Part shown: piece by piece, positions 40,954 to 49,913 of the stretch
How positions within the stretch are numbered: the stretch's first letter is position 1
Layout: each line of letters begins with the position of its first letter
Source: 20CM-2-65-7 sp036522875
GTDB taxonomy: Bacteria > Gemmatimonadota > Gemmatimonadetes > Gemmatimonadales > GWC2-71-9
Length of the DNA: 64,000 nucleotides
Assembly: GCA_036522875.1 (NCBI GenBank)
Contig: DATDEZ010000047.1
Coordinates: forward strand, 107,360-171,359
Reading direction: 5' to 3'
Notes under the pieces: model-generated
The model's database searches: none
What the model saw: only the letters and a program-made list of their open reading frames with translations
Told to the model about the DNA's origin: nothing
Program-made: the position numbers and the translations under genes

Positions 40954-40971
40954 CTCTGCACTACCGGCCGG

Positions 40972-43758
40972 TCAGCGCGCTGCCAACGGCTTGCCGTCGG
41001 CGTCGAGGAAGCGGACCTCGCCGAAGTTCAGTTCGCGAATCCCGGCCTCGATCTTCGCGCGATCACCGACCACGACCCAGACGAGGTGGTCCGGTCGAAT
41101 CGCGTCCTGGGCGGCGGTCGTCGCATCGGGAATCGTCAGCGCGCGCACGTGCTGGGCGTACGTCTCGAAGTAATGATCGTCCAGCCCGTAGGTCACCATG
41201 TCCTGCAGCGACCCCAGCACCGCATCCATCGTTTCCCAGTTGCCGGGCAGCGTGAGCGTCAGGTTGGCCTGCGCCTTGGACAACTCGTCGGCCGTGATCG
41301 GCCGGGGGCCGAGAATGCCGCGCAACTCCTTGTCGACCTCGATCATCGACTCCTTCGTCTTGTCGGTCTGCACCGGCGCGTAGGCGATGAACGGCCGCTG
41401 GCCGCGCGCGTCCCACACGAACGTGAACGCGCCGTACGACCAGTGCTTGTCTTCGCGCAGGTTCATGTTCACGCGCGACGTAAACTGCCCGCCGAGCAGC
41501 GAGGTCATCGTTTCGACGGCGTACTCGTGCGGATTGGCCTTGGGCGGCGCGAGATCGGCGGCGAAAATGATCGACTGCTCCGCACCGGGCCGGTCGAGGA
41601 TGTAGACAACCGGTTTCGGCTGATCCGCGACGGTGCCGATGTTTTTCTGCGGCACCTCCCCCGCCTGCCAGCGGCTGAAGAGCCGGGTGAGCTTCGGCTG
41701 AATCTCGGCCAGCGAGACGTCGCCCACGATCACGAGCGTCGCATGGTTCGGCTTGAACCAGGTGCGATGGAAGCGCACGAGATCGTCGCGCGTCATGTGC
41801 TGCACCGACTCCTCGGTGCCCGACCCCGTCAGCGGATTCCCGTACGCGTGATTCGCGCCGTACAGGAGCTGCGGGAAAACGCGCAGCCCCATCTGGACCG
41901 GCTGTGTCTTCTCGCGCTGGATCCGCGCCAGCGTCTGTCGCTGCAGTCGCTGGAAGTCCGCCTGCGAAAACGCCGGATTGAGAATGACGTCCGCAAAGAT
42001 GTCGAGCGCCGGATCGAGGTGGTCTTTCATCGCCGAGAGTCCGACGCGCGACACGTCGAGCTGCGAGCTCGTGAAGAGCTGCGCGCCGAGCTGCGACAGC
42101 GTGTCGCTGATTTGCAGCGCGGTGCGGCGCGTCGTGCCCTCGTCCAGCATGTCCATCGCCAGCCGTGCGGTCCCCGGCGACGCGAACTGATCGGCGGCGT
42201 AGCCCGCGTCGAGCAGCAGCGTCATGTTGACCTGCGGGATCGAATGCCGCTCGGCGAGAACGATCTTGAGACCGTTCGGCAACGTCGCGCGGGCGATCGC
42301 CGGGAAACGGGCGTCCGGCGGCGTCCCGACCGGCGGCAGCTTGCTGCGGTCCGCACCGCTCGCGACCGTGCCGAAGTCCGGATACGGATGGACCTCGAGC
42401 ACGAACTGTCCGTCGCTCAGCCAGCGCGCCGCCGCCCCCTTGAGATCCGCCGCCGTCGCGGTGCCGATACGCCGGCGCGTCACCAGATAGTTGTCGGCGT
42501 TGCCGGTGAAGACCTCGTAATGCGCCAGCACGTCCGACTTGCCGCCGAACCCGCCGATCCGCTCGACGCCGCGGATGAAGTTGGCGCGGTTCTGCGTCGT
42601 CACGCGCCGGAGCTCGCTCGGCGTGGGGCCGGTGCGGAGGAACTTGGCGAGTTCGTCGTCGATCGCGCGCTCCACGCGCTGGAGATCGCCGCCGGGCTTC
42701 ACCGTCGCGCGAATCACGAACTGCCCGCCGATCTCGCGCAGGTCCACGTACGCCGCCACGTCGGTCGCGATCTGTTCGTCGTAGACGAGCCGCTTGTACA
42801 GCCGCGAGGTCTTGCCGGCGGACAGGACGTCGCTGACGAGATCGAGATAGTCGCCGTCCGCGGATCCGAATTCGGGGATGTTCCACTCTTTGTAGATACG
42901 CGCCTGGGGCACGCGATCCTGCATGATCTCACGGTGCGTGCCGGTCCGCGGCGCGATCCAGGTCGCCTGCTTCGCGATCGGCGGCGTGGCCGGTATGTCG
43001 CCGAAGAATTGTTCGACCTTCTGGCGCGCGACGTCGGGCGTGATGTCGCCGGCGAGCACGATGACGGCATTGTTGGGCCCGTAGTAGGTCCGGAACCAGT
43101 TCTTCACGTCCTCGACGGAGGCCGCGTTCAGGTCCTCCATCGAGCCCACCACTTCCCATGAGTAGGGATGTCCAACGGGGTACGTCCCCGCCGTCATGAG
43201 CTCGTCGACTTTTCCGTAGGGCTGGTTCTCCCCCTGGCGCTTTTCGTTCTGTACGACGCCGCGCTGCTCGTTCACGCGCGCGGTATCGATGACGCCGAGC
43301 AGGTGGCCCATGCGGTCCGACTCCATCCACAAAGCGACGTCGAGCGCGTTCGTCGGGACGTTCTCGAAATAGTTGGTGCGGTCTTCGTTGGTGGTGCCGT
43401 TCTGGTCCGTCGCGCCGATGCGCTCGAACGGCTGGAAGTAGTCGTCGTTGAAGTGCTCGCTGCCGTTGAACATCAGATGCTCGAACAAGTGCGCGAACCC
43501 CGTGCGGCCCGGCTTTTCGTTCTTCGAGCCGACGTGATACCAGATGTTCACGGCCACGATCGGCGCCTTGTGATCTTCATGCACCAGCAGCGTCAGCCCG
43601 TTCTTGAGCGTGTAGCGCTGATAGGGGATCGTGACGGCAGCAGGCGCCGCGACCCGGGACGCCGGGCGCCGCGCGGGCCGTGGTCGGGATTGCTGGGCAC
43701 CGACTGGAAAGGCAGCGGCCAGGCCGAGCGCGAGCACGGCAAAAGCTATGCGGGACAT
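40972..43758 (-). CDS. M16 family zinc metallopeptidase, two-domain, secreted
   Basis: 928 residues from ATG 43758, where GAGGAGA lies seven bases upstream. A signal peptide ends F-P-V-G-A-Q-Q. The inverted zinc motif is H-L-F-E-H (His90, Glu93, His94), with the downstream Glu region in N-E-Q-R-G-V-V-Q-N-E-K. A second, inactive M16 half starts near residue 500 (L-P-N-G-L-K-I-V-L-A-E-R-H) and retains R-x-Y-x-like substrate elements (F-T-S-R-V-N-M-N-L-R). The two-half layout is typical of periplasmic PqqL/pitrilysin-like enzymes that degrade peptides. It is monocistronic, with a strong terminator, and divergent from the acyl-CoA dehydrogenase by 64 bp. Confidence 0.9.
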   Translation of the reverse strand: MSRIAFAVLALGLAAAFPVGAQQSRPRPARRPASRVAAPAAVTIPYQRYTLKNGLTLLVHEDHKAPIVAVNIWYHVGSKNEKPGRTGFAHLFEHLMFNGSEHFNDDYFQPFERIGATDQNGTTNEDRTNYFENVPTNALDVALWMESDRMGHLLGVIDTARVNEQRGVVQNEKRQGENQPYGKVDELMTAGTYPVGHPYSWEVVGSMEDLNAASVEDVKNWFRTYYGPNNAVIVLAGDITPDVARQKVEQFFGDIPATPPIAKQATWIAPRTGTHREIMQDRVPQARIYKEWNIPEFGSADGDYLDLVSDVLSAGKTSRLYKRLVYDEQIATDVAAYVDLREIGGQFVIRATVKPGGDLQRVERAIDDELAKFLRTGPTPSELRRVTTQNRANFIRGVERIGGFGGKSDVLAHYEVFTGNADNYLVTRRRIGTATAADLKGAAARWLSDGQFVLEVHPYPDFGTVASGADRSKLPPVGTPPDARFPAIARATLPNGLKIVLAERHSIPQVNMTLLLDAGYAADQFASPGTARLAMDMLDEGTTRRTALQISDTLSQLGAQLFTSSQLDVSRVGLSAMKDHLDPALDIFADVILNPAFSQADFQRLQRQTLARIQREKTQPVQMGLRVFPQLLYGANHAYGNPLTGSGTEESVQHMTRDDLVRFHRTWFKPNHATLVIVGDVSLAEIQPKLTRLFSRWQAGEVPQKNIGTVADQPKPVVYILDRPGAEQSIIFAADLAPPKANPHEYAVETMTSLLGGQFTSRVNMNLREDKHWSYGAFTFVWDARGQRPFIAYAPVQTDKTKESMIEVDKELRGILGPRPITADELSKAQANLTLTLPGNWETMDAVLGSLQDMVTYGLDDHYFETYAQHVRALTIPDATTAAQDAIRPDHLVWVVVGDRAKIEAGIRELNFGEVRFLDADGKPLAAR

Positions 43759-43822
43759 GAAAATCTCCTCATGATAGGCTGACGGCGGGCTGAACGACGT
43801 GAAGATATTACATTTAGGTCTA

Positions 43823-45691
43823 ATGGCTACTCTCGCCGAACCCAAACGGAAGGTCAGCGCCGAGGAAGCGCGTGAAGTCGCCGAGGCCGCGCGCGAAGAG
43901 CAGTGGGCGTCGCCCAGCTTCGTCCGTGACCTCTTTCTCGGCAGGCTGCGGATGGATCTCATCCATCCCTATCCGGAGCAGGACCCCGAAGAGGTCACCC
44001 GCGCCAAGCCGTTCCTCGACAAGCTCGAGCGGTTCCTGCGCGAGAAGGTCGATTCCGATCGCATCGATCGCGAGGGCGAGATCCCCGACGACGTGATCCA
44101 GGGCCTGCGCGAGCTCGGCGCGTTCGGCATCAAGATTCCTCGCGAGTACGGCGGCCTCGGCCTGTCGCAGCTGTCGTACATGAAAGCGATCGAGCTGGTG
44201 TCGTCGGTCGACGGCTCGCTCACCGCCCTGCTCTCCGCCCATCAGTCCATCGGCGTCCCGCAGCCGCTCAAGATGTTCGGCACCGAGGCGCAGAAGAAGA
44301 AATACTTCCCACGCCTCGCCAAGGGCGCGATCTCGGCCTTCGCGCTGACCGAGCACGGCGTCGGGTCCGACCCCGCCGCGATGGAGACGAGCGCGGTCCC
44401 CGGCGACGACGGCGACTGGATACTGAACGGCGAGAAGCTGTGGTGCACCAACGGCACACGCGCCGAGCTGCTCGTGGTGATGGCGCGGACGCCGTCGAAG
44501 ATGGTGAGAGGCAAGGAAAAGAAGCAGATCACGGCGTTCATCGTCGAGGCCGATTGGCCCGGCGTCGAAGTCGTGCATCGCTGTCACTTCATGGGCCTCA
44601 AGGCCCTGTACAACGGCGTGATTCGGTTCACCAACGTCCGCGTGCCGAAGGAGAACGTGCTCTGGGGCGAGGGCAAGGGACTGAAGCTCGCCCTCATCAC
44701 GCTCAACACCGGCCGGCTCACGCTCCCGATCTCGTCCGTCGCCGCGGGCAAGCGGTGTCTCGAGATTTCGCGCCGCTGGTCCGCCGAGCGCGTGCAGTGG
44801 GGCCGGCCGATCGGCCAGCACGACGCGATCGCCCAGAAAATCGGCGCGATGGCCGCGAACACGCTCGCGATGGAAGCGGTCGCCGAGCTCTGCGGCGCGA
44901 TGGCGGAGCGCGGCGGCTACGACATCCGGCTCGAAGCGGCGATCGCCAAGCTGTACAACTCCGAGGCGGCATGGCGGATCATCGACGAAACGGTGCAGAT
45001 CCGCGGCGGCCGCGGCTACGAGACGGCGGACTCGCTGCGCGCGCGCGGCGAGGCGCCGGTGCCGGTCGAGCGAATCATGCGCGATTTTCGCATCAATCTG
45101 ATTTTCGAGGGCTCGTCGGAAATCATGCACCTGTTCATCGCCCGTGAGGCGGTGGACAAGCATCTCCAGGTCGCCGGCGACGTCGTCATGCCGGGCAAGT
45201 CGACCCCGGAACGGCTCCGCGGGCTCGCCCGCTCCGCCGCGTTCTATGGCTGGTGGTATCCGACGCGGTGGCTCGGCTGGAGCCTGTGGCCGCGATACGC
45301 CGAGTTCGGCCGGCTCGCGAAGCACGTGCGATTCGTGGAGCGCAGCTGCCGGCGCCTGGCGCGCGGCGTATTCCATTCGATGATTCGTTTCGGGCCGAAG
45401 CTCGAGCTCCGCCAGTCCGTGCTGTTCCGGCTGGTGGATGTCGGCGGCGAGCTGTTCGCGATGGCCGCGACGTGCGCCCGCGCGCAGGCGCTCTATCAGC
45501 GTGATCGCGACACCGGCGCGCGAGCCGTGCACCTCGCCGACGTGTTCTGTCGTCAGGCGCGGCGTCGCGTGCGCGCGCAGTTCAACGGACTACGCCGCAA
45601 CGAAGACGTGCCGACCTACAAACTCGCGCAGGAGATCCTGGCGGGTGAGCATCGCTGGTTGGAACAGGGGTTGGTGAAGCTGGAAGGCTAG
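43823..45691 (+). CDS. Acyl-CoA dehydrogenase, VLCAD/ACAD9-like long form
   Basis: About 622 residues from ATG 43823; a GTG at 43799 would add eight. It has the FAD/acyl-CoA fold: A-F-A-L-T-E-H-G-V-G-S-D, W-C-T-N-G-T, I-R-G-G-R-G-Y-E and the catalytic-Glu region N-L-I-F-E-G-S-S-E-I-M. Unlike short-chain ACADs (about 380 residues), about 170 extra C-terminal residues form a helical domain as in VLCAD/ACAD9. It probably oxidises long-chain acyl-CoA in the cytoplasm or at the membrane. No other beta-oxidation genes are nearby. The TAG stop shares CTAG (45688-45691) with the stop of the four-helix-bundle gene. Confidence 0.92.
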   Translation: MATLAEPKRKVSAEEAREVAEAAREEQWASPSFVRDLFLGRLRMDLIHPYPEQDPEEVTRAKPFLDKLERFLREKVDSDRIDREGEIPDDVIQGLRELGAFGIKIPREYGGLGLSQLSYMKAIELVSSVDGSLTALLSAHQSIGVPQPLKMFGTEAQKKKYFPRLAKGAISAFALTEHGVGSDPAAMETSAVPGDDGDWILNGEKLWCTNGTRAELLVVMARTPSKMVRGKEKKQITAFIVEADWPGVEVVHRCHFMGLKALYNGVIRFTNVRVPKENVLWGEGKGLKLALITLNTGRLTLPISSVAAGKRCLEISRRWSAERVQWGRPIGQHDAIAQKIGAMAANTLAMEAVAELCGAMAERGGYDIRLEAAIAKLYNSEAAWRIIDETVQIRGGRGYETADSLRARGEAPVPVERIMRDFRINLIFEGSSEIMHLFIAREAVDKHLQVAGDVVMPGKSTPERLRGLARSAAFYGWWYPTRWLGWSLWPRYAEFGRLAKHVRFVERSCRRLARGVFHSMIRFGPKLELRQSVLFRLVDVGGELFAMAATCARAQALYQRDRDTGARAVHLADVFCRQARRRVRAQFNGLRRNEDVPTYKLAQEILAGEHRWLEQGLVKLEG

Positions 45692-46083
45692 CGTTGGGCG
45701 GTTAGGCGGTTGGGCGGGTTAGGGTGGCTTCTGCGGCCCATCGCTCTTTGCAAGCCCATTGTTGTCTTCCCGGCACTCCCGGGCGCGCGCTCGAACTCGA
45801 CCCATTGCTCGTGCGAAAAGAGGTTCAGATCGCGCGCCAGCAGCGCAAAGTAGGACAACTCCGCTAAAGATCCCAACGAGATGTCGAGAAAACGACGAAA
45901 CTCGGCTGCGCCCCGCTTGGCGCATCCTTCGACAAGGTTCGCGGCTGCGGAGGCGGCCGCGCGTCGCATCTGAGAGGTTATCCCATACAGCTCGGACTTC
46001 GGGAAGGATTGCGTAAGCCGATACGTAAGAAGCGTGAGCTCGTGGCATTTCTGCCACGCAACGAATCGCTCGTACGGTTTCAT
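45688..46083 (-). CDS. Four-helix-bundle protein (S23/23S rRNA intervening-sequence protein family)
   Basis: 131 residues. It begins K-P-Y-E-R-F-V-A-W-Q-K-C-H-E-L, then F-P-K-S-E-L-Y-G-I-T-S-Q-M-R-R-A-A-A-S-A-A-A-N-L-V-E-G, E-F-R-R-F-L-D-I-S-L-G-S-L-A-E-L and A-G-K-T-T-M-G-L. This is the whole S23/avd-like bundle. Family members occur inside 23S rRNA intervening sequences, in retroelements, or singly; the role is unclear and nucleic-acid binding is suspected. The last residues (H-P-N-P-P-N-R-L-T-A-Q-R) are encoded by the flanking 8-nt repeats rather than by family sequence. The gene is bracketed by these repeats in inverted orientation and sits between two convergent host genes, which suggests insertion as a unit. 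Confidence 0.85.
   Translation of the reverse strand: MKPYERFVAWQKCHELTLLTYRLTQSFPKSELYGITSQMRRAAASAAANLVEGCAKRGAAEFRRFLDISLGSLAELSYFALLARDLNLFSHEQWVEFERAPGSAGKTTMGLQRAMGRRSHPNPPNRLTAQR
45689..45722. repeat. Left array of 8-nt repeats bracketing the S23 gene
   Basis: Directly after the acyl-CoA dehydrogenase stop the + strand reads units GTTGGGCG (45693), GTTAGGCG (45701) and GTTGGGCG (45709), then G-GTTAGGG (45717). The array begins TAGCG and matches the reverse complement of the right array. Confidence 0.7.
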
Positions 46084-46154
46084 GGGATCAGTTTGGCGAA
46101 CGTCTCACGAGGGGCCTAACCAGATCACTGCAAGTACGAACCCTTCCTCCGCAT

Positions 46155-46180
46155 CTAACCGCCCAACCGCCTAACCGCTA
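46155..46180. repeat. Right array of 8-nt repeats bracketing the S23 gene (inverted)
   Basis: The + strand reads CTAAC, CGCCCAAC (46160), CGCCTAAC (46168), CGCTA. On the minus strand this is TAGCG followed by GTTAGGCG, GTTGGGCG and GTTAG, the same units as the left array. It ends exactly at the stop codon of the phosphoribosyltransferase-like gene. Together the arrays look like imperfect terminal inverted repeats of a roughly 490-bp element. Confidence 0.65.
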
Positions 46181-46837
46181 AGCGGCCTGGTGGGCAATCA
46201 TGATGCTCTTCAGCCGTTCCGGGGCATCCGCGCCGGCATCACCGTACGGCGATGGATGCCCTTCTTGCTCCATGACGACGCTGGGACAGACCAGGGGGTA
46301 TTGTCGCGCGCGGATTCGGTCGGCGGCCGGCTGCGCCGCCACCGGGGTCGCGATGACCACCTCGCGCGCGCCCAACCCTTCGACCGCCTTGGCCGCCGCC
46401 AGCGCTTTCCACGGATAGACGATCTGCCCGTCGACGATGACGGCGGTGCGTCCTTCCAGCTTCTTCACGGGCCGTTGCGTGCGATAGAGCACGAGATCCT
46501 GCTTCACCCTGGCGCGCGACTCGTCGATCGCCGCCTGGAGCTTCTCGAGCAGGTTCATCCCGGGCTGGAAATCCGGATCCATCTCCGCGGGTGCCGATTC
46601 GGCCATTGCCCCGATCGGGGCGAGATTGGCGCCCAGTTTGATGAACGACGCGACGATCACGTCGAATTGCGCGCCCATCGCCTTGGCCGCGTGAGCCGCG
46701 ATTTCGACGCCTTCGGGCGTGATGCCCAGCAGGATGCAGGCCTGATACCCGCGCGAGGCGAGCTGTTGACCGAGCAGGGCCCCCGCGCTGGAGCGGGTCG
46801 GATAGAGACTGGGACGCGGCTGAGCCACGGCTCCCAA
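46178..46837 (-). CDS. Phosphoribosyltransferase-fold protein with degenerate PRPP loop
   Basis: About 219 residues from a TTG at 46837 (GTG 46828 is an alternative). The order S-A-G-A-L-L-G-Q-Q-L-A, C-I-L-L-G-I-T-P-E-G-V-E-I-A, D-V-I-V-A-S-F-I-K-L-G, I-G-A-M-A-E and V-V-I-A-T-P-V-A follows predicted PRTases of COG1926. The PRPP-binding loop, normally V-D-D-G-x-x-T-G-x-T, reads V-I-V-D-G-Q-I-V-Y-P-W-K, and the P-R-G-G loop reads I-T-P-E-G. Phosphoribosyl transfer is therefore unlikely; a binding or regulatory role is more plausible. It is divergent from citrate synthase by 41 bp, which hints at shared control. Confidence 0.65.
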   Translation of the reverse strand: MGAVAQPRPSLYPTRSSAGALLGQQLASRGYQACILLGITPEGVEIAAHAAKAMGAQFDVIVASFIKLGANLAPIGAMAESAPAEMDPDFQPGMNLLEKLQAAIDESRARVKQDLVLYRTQRPVKKLEGRTAVIVDGQIVYPWKALAAAKAVEGLGAREVVIATPVAAQPAADRIRARQYPLVCPSVVMEQEGHPSPYGDAGADAPERLKSIMIAHQAA

Positions 46838-46878
46838 GATAGCTTATCTTTTTCGACTCCAACATCCAGGACACCGTA

Positions 46879-48168
<1,290 letters not shown>

Positions 48169-48176
48169 GGTGAGCC

Positions 48177-48470
48177 ATGCCGACCTACGTGCTGCTCTCC
48201 AACCTGACCGATGACGGCGCCAAGTCGCTGAAACAGAATCCCAAACGGCTCCAGGAAGTGAACAAGGAGATCGAGAAGTTCGGAGCCAAGGTGACCGCGC
48301 AGTACGCGGTGCTCGGCCCCTACGACTTCGTCAGCATCGTGGACTGTCCGGATAACGAGACCATCGCCAAGGTCTCGGTGGAGCTCGCATCACGGGGCAG
48401 CATCCGGCTGATGACCCTGGCAGCCACCCCGGTCGCGAATTTTATCCGGACGCTCAAGACGAAGGACTGA
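48177..48470 (+). CDS. GYD-domain protein
   Basis: 97 residues covering one GYD domain: M-P-T-Y-V-L-L-S-N-L-T-D-D-G at the N-terminus, the defining G-P-Y-D-F-V-S-I-V-D in the middle and C-terminal G-S-I-R-L-M-T-L-A-A-T-P. The fold is ferredoxin-like (dimeric alpha/beta barrel). The family has no firmly known function. A GGTGAGCC ribosome-binding stretch lies immediately before the ATG, and the 8-bp gap to citrate synthase suggests one transcript. Confidence 0.88.
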   Translation: MPTYVLLSNLTDDGAKSLKQNPKRLQEVNKEIEKFGAKVTAQYAVLGPYDFVSIVDCPDNETIAKVSVELASRGSIRLMTLAATPVANFIRTLKTKD

Positions 48471-48481
48471 GGTCCCGCCTC

Positions 48482-49693
48482 TTACCGCCGCTTACCGCCC
48501 CGTCTCGGTCGTAACGAGCGCTCCGGCTTCGGCGCTTCCGCGATCGCCAGCTTGGGCTGCAGCGGCGGCACCGACGGCTCGAATCCCGGAATCACTTCCC
48601 GCGGGAAGTTCTGCCCGATCAGCCGCTCGACGTCCGCCATCAACAACCATTCGTCCGGTGAGATCAGCGTGAGCGCGAGTCCGCGCGCGCCGGCCCGCGC
48701 CGTGCGCCCGACGCGGTGCACGTAGACCTCCGGGTCCGTCGGCACGTCGAAGTTCACGACCATGCGGATGCCGTCGACGTCGATCCCGCGCGCGGCGATG
48801 TCGGTCGCCACGAGGATCTCGGCCGAGCCGTCGCGGAACTGATTCAGCGTGCGCGTGCGATGGCTCTGCGCCTTGTCGCCGTGCAACGCGTTCGCCGCGA
48901 TTCCTTCGCGCTTCAGGAATGTGACCAGCTTATCCGCGCCGTACTTGGTGCGCGTGAAGATCAGCGTCTGCCCGACGGGTTTTGCCTTGAGGATCGCGCC
49001 GAGCGCGCCACGCTTCTGCAGCTTGTCGCACGCCACGATCACGTGCTCGATGCCCTCGGCCGCCTGCGCGCGCCGGCCGATCTCGACCGACGCGTGCCCG
49101 TTCAACGCGCGCCGCGCCAGCGCGTCGACCTCCGGCGAAATCGTCGCCGAAAAGAGCATCGTCTGCCGCTCGTCCGGGAGCGCGGCGAGGATCCGCTTGA
49201 CGTCGGGCGCGAAGCCCATGTCGAGCATGCGGTCGGCTTCGTCGAGCACCAGCACTTCGAGCTGCGAGAAGTCGACGTGGCCGCGCTCCATATGATCGAG
49301 CAGGCGGCCGGGCGTCGCGACCACCATGTCCACGCCGCCGCGCAGCGCGCGGGTCTGGGGGTCCATGCCGACGCCGCCGTACACGGCCGCACCCTTGAGA
49401 TGGGTATGGCGGCCGTACGCCTTGATGCTGGTGGCAACCTGCTCCGCCAGCTCGCGGGTCGGCACGAGGATCAACGCGCGCAGCGTGCCGCGGGGTCCGG
49501 GCGAGAGGCGCTGGAGAATGGGAAGCACAAACGCGGCCGTTTTGCCGGTACCGGTCTGTGCGGAGCCGATGAGATCTCGGCCCGCGAGTGCCAGGGGAAT
49601 CGCTTCCGTCTGGATGGGGGTGGGTTGCTCGTAGCCTTCATCGGCGACGGCGCGAACCAGTTCGGGCGCAAGGCCCAGTGCTGCAAATGGCAT
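48482..49693 (-). CDS. DEAD-box RNA helicase, RhlE-like
   Basis: 403 residues from ATG 49693, chosen over 49711 because AAGGAG lies five bases upstream and M-P-F-A-A-L-G-L is the family start. All motifs are present: Q motif (P-T-P-I-Q), A-Q-T-G-T-G-K-T, P-T-R-E-L-A, G-G, T-P-G-R, D-E-A-D, S-A-T, then domain 2 L-I-F-T-R-T, A-T-D-I-A-A-R-G-I-D and H-R-V-G-R-T-A-R. A short basic tail ends it (R-P-R-R-G-G-K-R-R). RhlE-type enzymes act in ribosome assembly and RNA turnover, often at low temperature. A leader of up to about 200 bases with small hairpins precedes it. Confidence 0.93.
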   Translation of the reverse strand: MPFAALGLAPELVRAVADEGYEQPTPIQTEAIPLALAGRDLIGSAQTGTGKTAAFVLPILQRLSPGPRGTLRALILVPTRELAEQVATSIKAYGRHTHLKGAAVYGGVGMDPQTRALRGGVDMVVATPGRLLDHMERGHVDFSQLEVLVLDEADRMLDMGFAPDVKRILAALPDERQTMLFSATISPEVDALARRALNGHASVEIGRRAQAAEGIEHVIVACDKLQKRGALGAILKAKPVGQTLIFTRTKYGADKLVTFLKREGIAANALHGDKAQSHRTRTLNQFRDGSAEILVATDIAARGIDVDGIRMVVNFDVPTDPEVYVHRVGRTARAGARGLALTLISPDEWLLMADVERLIGQNFPREVIPGFEPSVPPLQPKLAIAEAPKPERSLRPRRGGKRR

Positions 49694-49860
49694 ACTACTC
49701 CTTCGAGTCACACACGCGCGCCCCGAGACGAGCCAATCTCATCTCGATATGAGCGCTGCTTCAGTTTTCGAACCTGAGGGATGAAACCGTGCGTGTGTTC
49801 AGCGACGGAGTCCCTGAGCGGGACTTCCGGAAGGAGCCAGCTCGCGGTTCTTGCGCGAGG
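49694..49860 (-). other. Leader region of the DEAD-box helicase gene
   Basis: Noncoding. I see two short hairpins, CTCAT-N6-ATGAG (49738-49753) and AGTCCC-TGAGC-GGGACT (near 49810-49825), but no convincing promoter hexamers. A long structured 5' leader would be in keeping with cold-inducible helicase genes; no known element is recognised. Confidence 0.3.
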
Positions 49861-49867
49861 AAATGTA

Positions 49868-49906
49868 ACGGGGGCAGGGCCAAAAACCTAGGCCCCGCCC
49901 CGTTTT
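49868..49906 (-). terminator. Terminator of the PD40-amidohydrolase gene
   Basis: Arms ACGGGGGCAGGGCC (49868-49881) and GGCCCCGCCCCGT (49891-49903) pair almost fully, with a small bulge, around a 9-base loop. On the + strand TTTT follows; on the minus strand the trailing sequence is TTACATTT. It lies just past the amidohydrolase stop. Its right arm shares CCCCGCCCCGTT with the M16 terminator. Confidence 0.7.
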
Positions 49907-49913
49907 GGCCGAT

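Noticed and set aside
45688..45760. Frameshift or truncation at the C-terminus of the S23 gene
   Set aside because: The family pattern continues through A-G-K-T-T-M-G-L; only the tail beyond it is foreign, and it is fully explained by read-through of the flanking 8-nt repeats.
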